Of a DNA stretch of 64,000 nucleotides, positions 57,396 through 64,000 are shown piece by piece. Position numbers and translations under genes: made by a program. This DNA is from Crossaster papposus. Its lineage: Eukaryota; Echinodermata; Asteroidea; Velatida; Solasteridae. Location: assembly GCA_037893245.1 (NCBI GenBank), contig JBAIAA010000440.1, forward strand, positions 186,001-250,000. Direction: 5' to 3'. The stretch's first letter is position 1. The number at the start of each line of letters is the position of its first letter. The notes under the pieces are model-generated. The model did no database searches. It was not told the DNA's origin and worked only from the letters and a program-made list of their open reading frames with translations.

Positions 57396-58570
57396 TTGCA
57401 ATAGAATATTTGTCACCACAGTGCACTTCTATAAGGTCCCTAGAATGACATACTAAAAATCTCAAAAAAATCCAAGTGGTGGAAATATGACTAATTTGCA
57501 TAAATCGTTAATCCCTGCCGCGTAATATATTTATTCTTATATTTGGGTATATTAGTATTTTTCTTTTCGAAAGGTTTATTATGGTGATTCTACTTACACA
57601 TCCTTACTTCAATAACATTTTCTAAAGCTTGTAAGTGAATGAATAATTATGAAAATATAGTAATGGTCGAAAATATCTACAATTATACCCTATAATTTGC
57701 ACGCATTTACCTTGTCTTCAGATATCATCAAGTAGTCTGTATTGGTGAGCTTCAAATTCACCAAGTTGCTTTGGCAAAGTTATCATATTAAAACCTTATG
57801 GAAAATCATATGAACAATAATAACATTGTGATATTTAGCCCAGCAAACAAAAACTGGGGGAAATGGTGTGTCCATAAATTTGGCTAAAAAGTAGTTAAAG
57901 GGTTGCATAACATGGGAGACTTGAACAAGTTCAAGAAAATCTCCCAAATACATTTTAACGTAGATGTGATTATTGTAAAAAAATCTCTAGTTCTAGTCTC
58001 TCACCTTAGGCAACCCTTCACCTATCTTTTAGCTAAATTTATAGACACACCATTTTTCCCCAGTTTTTGTTTGCTGGGCCAAATATCACAATGTTATCAT
58101 TGTTCATATGATTTTCAATAGGATTTAATATGCTAACTGTGCCAGTAAGCAACTTGGTGAATTTGAAGCTGACCAATACTGACTACTGGATGATATCTGA
58201 AGACAAGGTAAATGCGTGCAAATTAGAGGGTATAATTGTAGTCATTTTGGACCATTACTATATTTTCATAATATTCAGTCATTTACAAGCTTCAGAAAAT
58301 GTTATTGAAGTAAGGATGTGTAAGAAAATTAACAAAATAAGGTTTTCAATTTAAGAAAAAAAATAATATACCCAAATAATTATAAGAATAAATATATTAC
58401 GCGGCAGAGATTAACAAATTATGCAAATTAGTCATATTTCCATCACTTATATTTTTTGAGATTTTTAGTATGTCATTCTAGGGACCTTATAGAAGTGCAC
58501 TGTGGTGAAAAATATTCTATTGCAATTTGTGTTAGGTTAACAAAACAAAATTAAGTATTTTCCCTGGACT
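57396..58570. repeat. Long palindrome (foldback), copy B
   Basis: Partner of 40229-41425. The left arm begins inside the element (TTGCAATAGAAT) and the right arm is complete to CCTGGACT (58570). Centre near 57990. Confidence 0.85.
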
Positions 58571-60733
58571 AACATAGCAGAACAAAAACTGTGGTCTCAA
58601 ACAATTTTCGGCTAAGACGCAATCTACTAAATTATATAATAAAATACCAAGATGGCTCTAAACAAACATAGATCAACTCGACAAGGTTAATCGTTATATT
58701 GATATGTCATCACACAGGCAGTTAACCATCAACCTTAAATTCTAAAGAAACTAATAGTAATATTCACACTCGCACCAAATTTAGTAATTAATTAATGTAC
58801 ATTTCTCCAAATTAGTTCTCATCTTTGTAATTTTAAAATGTCTCTTACAAATTATACTTCCTTCATGTAAAACAAAAATATATGTAAATGTCAAACAGTG
58901 AAATTCGACACCAAAATGGCTCTTTTACAAGAGTGAGTTAATTCACGCTTTTCATGGTTTGTTTTCCACTCTGTTAGAGTGACTCTGAAATTTGCATTTT
59001 TGGATTGGATTCTTTTTTATCAATTATGTAGATAAGATATTCAAAAGCTGGTAATAATCTTACGCCGTATTTCAAGGTATTACTTGTTTTATTGGTATCT
59101 GTGACTTTTATTCGATTGTCAAACGAAGCTCTACATGTTATTTTTTTGTTTTTTTCCATCAACAATAAAATCGGCATGTTTGCTTGCAATGTCGCATCAC
59201 ACCTGGTGATACATCTTGACTGAGTGGTAGTCAGCCACTGCCAGCTGCCTATCTGATGTGAATGTGATTCCTTGGGGATAGTGCAGACCCCGTGCAATGC
59301 ACTTGAGAAATCCACCTTGAGGGTCATAGTGGTGGATATGACCCGTGTTAAAACCATTATGCATTACAACATAGATACCTGAGCTATCAGTGTACACACC
59401 ATTGCAGTACTCTACTGGTTGACCATTGATGGTAGGTTTGATGGTGCGCCGTGTAGTACCATTGCCATCAGCAACATTTACTGTCCGTGACCCGGAACTG
59501 ATGACAATTCTATCATTGCTGTCTACAGCCAGATAGTAAGGTGCAACCTGGACTGGTATGGTACGTAGGAGCTCACCATCAGTGGGGCTGTGTTCAGTCA
59601 ACACCAACCTCTCGATATCACCTACTACGATGGTACCATCATTCTTGACAGCTACACTCTGGAGGTTAACTGCGGTCTTACCGTCCTCACTCGGTGGCAC
59701 CGTTAGGAACTCGTAGGCCAGCGTGTTGTCGCTGTTGAACACCTTTACATGGGATGCGCCATCCTGGACGACCACCAAACAATTGTTGGTGCGTGTAGCT
59801 GCGATGCCGGATGGATCTGTAGGAGTCATGATATCAAAACAAACGAACGCTAGGCAGTTATTGCACAATCCTTTCAACACAGACATTCTTGAAAGAGTGA
59901 AAACTGCAGTAGAAAAACATGTTTGTCAAGGAATACATTATCAAGGTTTGAAATGCACGCTTCAGAAATTAACGCATTTATAATTCATCTTGCATAATCT
60001 GGTTATGTTTGGTGTTTATCTATTCATGCCCCAGATTGTGGGGCATTTTCTGTATGAATAATGGGCGATACTTATATAAAAAGATGCCAACGAGTGATAA
60101 ACATACACTGCGAAAATTGTGTTTAGCGAGTAAACGCTTTTCTAAACACTTTCTTGCTATCAGTTTGTAAACGTGTTTTCATGCTGAACATGTTTAGCAC
60201 GAGGATGGATAGTGTTTAGTCATTGAACATTGATGTTTAGGATTTGGATATAAGTGTTCAACTGCTAAAGATGTAAACTGTAAGCAAACAAGGTCGGTTT
60301 ACTTGGTAAACACAACTTTTTGAGTGTAAACTCGCATATACTAACTTTTAAGCTAAACTATTTCTTTAAACAAATTCACAGTATTTAATTTTTCTGTAAC
60401 TATCAGATGTATTTTTCTTGGAGATTGAAGAATACAACAAATCAATTTACTGAGGTCAAATTTCCATTTTTGGTTTGTCCACTTTTGAAATTTGGTTTTC
60501 ATGAAATATACATTGAGGTTAAAAAACATTCCCATGTCATGAATACCAACTTAATAAATAGATTATAATTTCGTTTCAAATTACAATCTCAATAGGGTTT
60601 GATTTACTTTTGTTTAACCTTATTTGTAAAAAAATTAAATACAGAGAATATTAGTGAAGAGCAAAGGCAAATTGTTTCAGTGCATAATTTCACAGATGGC
60701 AGGAAATTTCAACTGACATCCTTGCATCGGGGT
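58571..60733 (+). repeat. Segmental duplication, copy B, right part
   Basis: Partner of 41426-43506. Contains the NHL exon of TRIM copy B, the GTTTAG-rich intron and the last bases of the upstream exon, whose splice donor has changed from GTAAGT to GTCAGT. The match ends at 'TCTGGTTGCCA' (about 60733). A short internal re-duplication follows: 60748-60830 repeats 60375-60440. Confidence 0.85.
59197..59816 (-). pseudogene. TRIM-NHL copy B: NHL exon only, frame intact
   Basis: About 206 codons from a CTACAG acceptor (59822-59817) to the TGA at 59199-59197, with repeated NHL-type blades: 'GIAATRTNNCLVVVQ', 'VKVFNSDNTLAYEF', 'VAVKNDGTIVVGD', 'LAVDSNDRIVISS', 'GVYTDSSGIYVVM' and 'GITFTSDRQLAVAD'. 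No frameshift or stop, unlike copy A. RING, B-boxes and coiled coil are absent upstream because the duplication ends at about 60733, so it is a gene fragment unless another promoter uses the exon. Confidence 0.8.
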
Positions 60734-61469
60734 TTGTGCTTTTCTGGTTGCCAAACATTCACAGTATTTAATTTTTCTGTAACTATCGATGTATTTTTCT
60801 TGGACTTCCCATCTTTTGCAAAGAGCTTCAGGAATAAGGTCAAATTTCCATTAAGGATAAGGTTTATCCACTTTTAAAATTTGGTTTTTATGGAAAATAC
60901 ATTGCAGTTAACCAGTTCGTGCCGGATGACGTACACGGTAAATTTTTCCGAGATTCGAAACGAATAACAAATAAACACGTCCCGAGCAAGGCCCCAAAAA
61001 TTGTTTACTATCTACGGATGACGTGTTAATTCATCAGGCACAGCAGTTTAATTCCGCAGAGGAAACGTACGCAAACAGTTGCAGTTGATGTGTACAATGT
61101 ATTTATGCCAAAAGTTACCCAGTAGCGCTGTGGAGGACGGGTATACACGACTGACATGTATGGCATACACGCGGTGGACGTGAATATACGTCAACGTTGT
61201 CCAGCATGCCTTGTTCACGTGGTGGACGTGTAAATACGCTATATTGTGGTATCACGCTTCAGTGATTAGGCCTATTCAACAAGCTAGCTCCATGGATTAT
61301 CAGCTGCGTCCAGTAATTTCTTGACATTCAAATTCACCAACTATTGTTCCTTAGTTTCCTTTGAAATTCTTGAAAGGGTGCTTTTCAGCTGGGCTTGCAA
61401 ATATTTGTATATACATTGCCGCGCACAATTGTCTCCGACCCGGTGCGTAGTTCCACAGATGGCGTATAT
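60734..61469. other. No recognisable gene
   Basis: Contains a short re-duplication (60748-60830) and GTGGACGTG/TACGTCAACG words (61130-61240). No domain-bearing frame. Confidence 0.4.
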
Positions 61470-61690
61470 GGGTCTTTCCATAAATAAGGGGGCCAAAGCG
61501 TGACATGGTGTTATTTCTCAAAATGTAATTTACTTTCTATATTCTTTGCATGTTCGTATGGTGGGGATAGCTCATACGTTTAATGTACATGTATAACTTC
61601 AATTTCTCGAATCAGATTTTGTTTTCACGATCCAAAACTATCCATCACACTGTAATGGAGACACCGGTGTCTCAGTTACAGTGTGAAGTG

Positions 61691-63104
61691 TAGCCTTGGT
61701 CAAGGCGTTCATCGTTACCCGTCCGTACGTACAGCGCAGCGGTAATCGGAGCTCAAACTACGACCTCACGCGGCCACTATTATATGCAAACTACATGTAA
61801 CTGAGGATACTCGAACGCCTTGGATCATTAGGTTTTGGGGGCGGTGCTCATTATGCTAATAGATTAAGCTGACCTTTATAGTCGTTTTCTTATTGGTCGA
61901 TCGTTGCGTAGAAACTGCATAATTTGAGCTAGCGGTGAAAGGTCATAGCTAGCTCGCAAGTGTTTACGAACACCGCCATCGTTGACATATTTTATCGGAG
62001 AAAGTTGAGTAATTTTTACGAAGGCTTGTAGGAATTACACATGAAGATTTGAACTGTCATGCTTGATTGGTGAAGGTCGCAGTTATTTTCGCTCGTTTGC
62101 TGGGTATTTTCTTGAATGTTGACAATGTTATGGTCAAAACTAGTTGTGTTTAGCTGCTTAGTTTTGAGTTTTCAACCGCGGTGACTGGAGAAGGCCGCGA
62201 CTCTATTGAAACGTGTCGAACTCGGCCCTATATTATGTATGTCGCACACATCTAATCCAGCTGATCTGAAAACCGTGGCTCGGTAAAACGCGGAACTCTG
62301 ATAATAAAATGCCTTGCCGGCTGAATTTTGCCAAGAAAATAATCTGAGGAGTTATTGGGGATATAAAAGACACTTGTCCCTGTTTAATTTACGATATTGC
62401 GATCACTTTGAAGGTTAGTTCTGCAGCCGTAAACATACCCCCTCCCCACAGCGTTGGACCATGCTTGGACCACAATGTGGCGATAACGCACAGACCAGCA
62501 ATGCCTGGGTTAATGCCGATTATGCGGCGATAAGAAACTGACCGAACACGCTGAAAACTGCCGTACCTGGCCGTACGTGCGAGCTCCGAGCAAAATGGGG
62601 CCCAGGCTGCCTGAAAAATGACGGATTTCCCATAACCTGTCGGCAAATTCACAAAAACACCGTGACCACGAAGAAAGGATTCTAATGGCCTTTCGCTGCT
62701 CGGGTCTAAAATCTTCGAGGGATAATATTTTCGCTGCAAAATTCAAACAACACGACAGATCTTCGGACGAAAGACGACGCTGAATATCTGCCATTTTGTC
62801 TTAAATGTCATGCTGCATCAAATTTGATGACGTCGGGTTTCAACCGCGTTGTGATTGGACACTTCACATCTTAGCCCCGCCTATACTTATCTGTATTCGC
62901 ATACGAGGTCATGCGCCACAAATGTGGCGCAAAATATAGGAAAAACATAAGATTTGCATAAATAGTGGCCGTATGAGGTCGCTGTTCGCGCTGTAAATTT
63001 GCATGGGGCGCAAGCTAGCAGCATATATGCGGGGTGCGCGCACAGTGTATTTCTGGACGGATAACGACGGACGGATAACGACGAACTCGCCTTGACCAAG
63101 GCTA
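61691..63104. mobile_element. 1.4-kb TIR element with 9-bp target duplication (MULE-like)
   Basis: Perfect 17-bp inverted ends TAGCCTTGGTCAAGGCG (61691-61707) and complement (63088-63104); inversion continues loosely through GTTATCCGTCCGT-type sequence. Flanked by the exact 9-bp direct repeat TGTGAAGTG (61682-61690 and 63105-63113). A 9-bp duplication fits the Mutator-like superfamily. No transposase; it carries a RecQ-like gene fragment. Confidence 0.75.
62389..62794 (-). pseudogene. RecQ-like helicase N-terminal fragment inside the TIR element
   Basis: RecQ helicases unwind DNA 3' to 5'. From the ATG at 62794 one frame gives 'SLEDFRPEQRKAI', a Q-motif-like start. The continuation in a second frame reads 'ESFLRGHGVFVNLPTGYGKSVIFQA', with the Walker A motif PTGYGKS near 62610-62640. 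A one-base frame change near 62690 separates them. A GTACGG donor-like site follows near 62570 and the rest of the helicase is absent. The fragment lies wholly within a non-autonomous TIR element, so it looks captured. Confidence 0.75.
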
Positions 63105-63856
63105 TGTGAAGTGTGAAACTTGTGACTTGTTTTGCCATAAATTAGTAGGTTTTCATTGAAAATTTTAATTTCAAAGGGTAATATGTAAACATCATTGGTA
63201 TACTGTAATTCAGCTATTTTCAATGAAAACCTTCAAACGTTGGCCAAGCAGTAAAGGCCGACAGTTTTACGCGTAACCGCGTGACACTGGTGTCTTTGTT
63301 ACACCGTGACTCAAAAAGTCCTGTCTCTCTTATTATGCATCATAAATGTCTGAATCTATCATACATGTAGCATGTATTACTATGCACTTTGCTCGATTCA
63401 GACATTTATGATGCATAATAAAAGAGACAGGACTTTTTGAGTCACGGTGTAACAAAGACACCAGTGTCACGGTTACGCGTAAAACTGTCGGCCTTTACTG
63501 CTTGGCCAACGTTTGAAGGTTTTCATTGAAAATAGCTGAATTACATTATACCAATGATGTTTACATATTACCCTTTGAAATTTAAATTTTCAATGAAAAC
63601 CTACTAATTTATGGCAAAACATGTCACAAGTTTCACACTTCACACTGTAACTGAGACACCGGTGTCTCCATTACAGTGTGATGGATAGTTTTGGATCGTA
63701 TATGAAAACAAAAAATCTGATTCGAGAAATTGAAGTTATACATTAAACGTATGAGCTATCCCCACCATACGAACATGCAAAGAATATAGAAAGTAAATTA
63801 CATTTTGAGAAATAACACCATGTCACGCTTTGGCCCCCTTATTTATGGAAAGACCC

Positions 63857-64000
63857 ACATACACGTGTCAGATTTTAAGGCGGGTAGCAGTTGTCGTACA
63901 TGTACATGTCATATTATGACGCCCTGACAGCAGAGAGAAAAACGCCCTAAGTGACAGAATGTTGGCAAAAACAAGTAAATAACGGTGCTAATAAAGTAAG
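63857..64000. other. No recognisable feature
   Basis: Short right-hand edge with a GTACATGTACATG patch (about 63896-63908). Confidence 0.4.

Larger units (their letters stand above)
61470..63856. repeat. Long palindrome split by a TIR element
   Basis: The outer arms 61470-61690 and about 63636-63856 are inverted copies (GGGTCTTTCCATAAATAAGG and complement; GAGACACCGGTGTCTC in both). The inner arms 63105-63360 and 63390-63660 are also inverted copies. With 61691-63113 removed, the two left pieces join into one arm of about 0.48 kb facing a matching right arm. No coding capacity of its own. Confidence 0.85.

Overview
This is a eukaryotic nuclear window, most likely from a marine invertebrate animal. 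The evidence is exon-intron structure with GT-AG borders, an animal RING/B-box/NHL (TRIM) gene, a THAP-domain protein, a P2X7-type cytoplasmic (ballast) domain protein, a DIRS-like tyrosine-recombinase retroelement, LINE fragments and (ACATGT)n microsatellites. An invertebrate deuterostome such as amphioxus or a hemichordate would fit, but the sequence does not fix the species. No rRNA, no CRISPR and no prokaryotic operon is present.

Region 1 (1-21057) is one large non-coding repeat complex. It has composite units of about 2.3-2.8 kb (1-5380 and 10849-21057). These carry repeated CTCF-like motifs, an inverted pair of ETS-type sites, many TGACGTCA (CRE) and CACGTG sites, and stem-loops set in poly-A/AAG tracts. 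A second array (5381-10848) is built of about 180-200 bp monomers in higher-order units that end in a stem-loop plus CTAG, like Helitron 3' ends. One 2.7 kb unit, including a nested hAT-type MITE, is present twice, 9.68 kb apart.

Region 2 (21058-33295) is a mixed stretch of decayed mobile-element genes. It holds a DIRS-like element (23560-25480), a minus-strand LINE RT (26235-26880) and a multicopy-type gene of unknown role with a Cys-rich tail (26991-27880). A candidate two-gene DNA element follows (28416-32268): a THAP gene and a P2X7-ballast-domain gene face each other between inverted ends that share an 11-12 bp outer block and an exact 16 bp inner block.

Region 3 (33296-60733) is a large tandem segmental duplication. 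Copy A (33296-about 44916) ends with a minus-strand TRIM gene broken at three sites. Copy B (44917-60733) keeps only the NHL exon of that gene (intact) and is interrupted by about 10.2 kb of repeats (45521-55761). A 4.16 kb element with terminal inverted repeats is present only in copy A. The 10 kb block contains several elements with inverted ends whose interiors are minisatellites, and several long C/G homopolymers.

Region 4 (60734-64000) is a long palindrome split by a TIR element with a perfect 9 bp target-site duplication. That element carries a fragment of a RecQ-like helicase gene, a Pack-MULE-like arrangement.

Almost every protein gene here is damaged. Long open frames in the satellite, poly-C and 13-bp-repeat regions are by-products of repetition and are not annotated as genes. 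Identities were judged by eye; no alignments were run.
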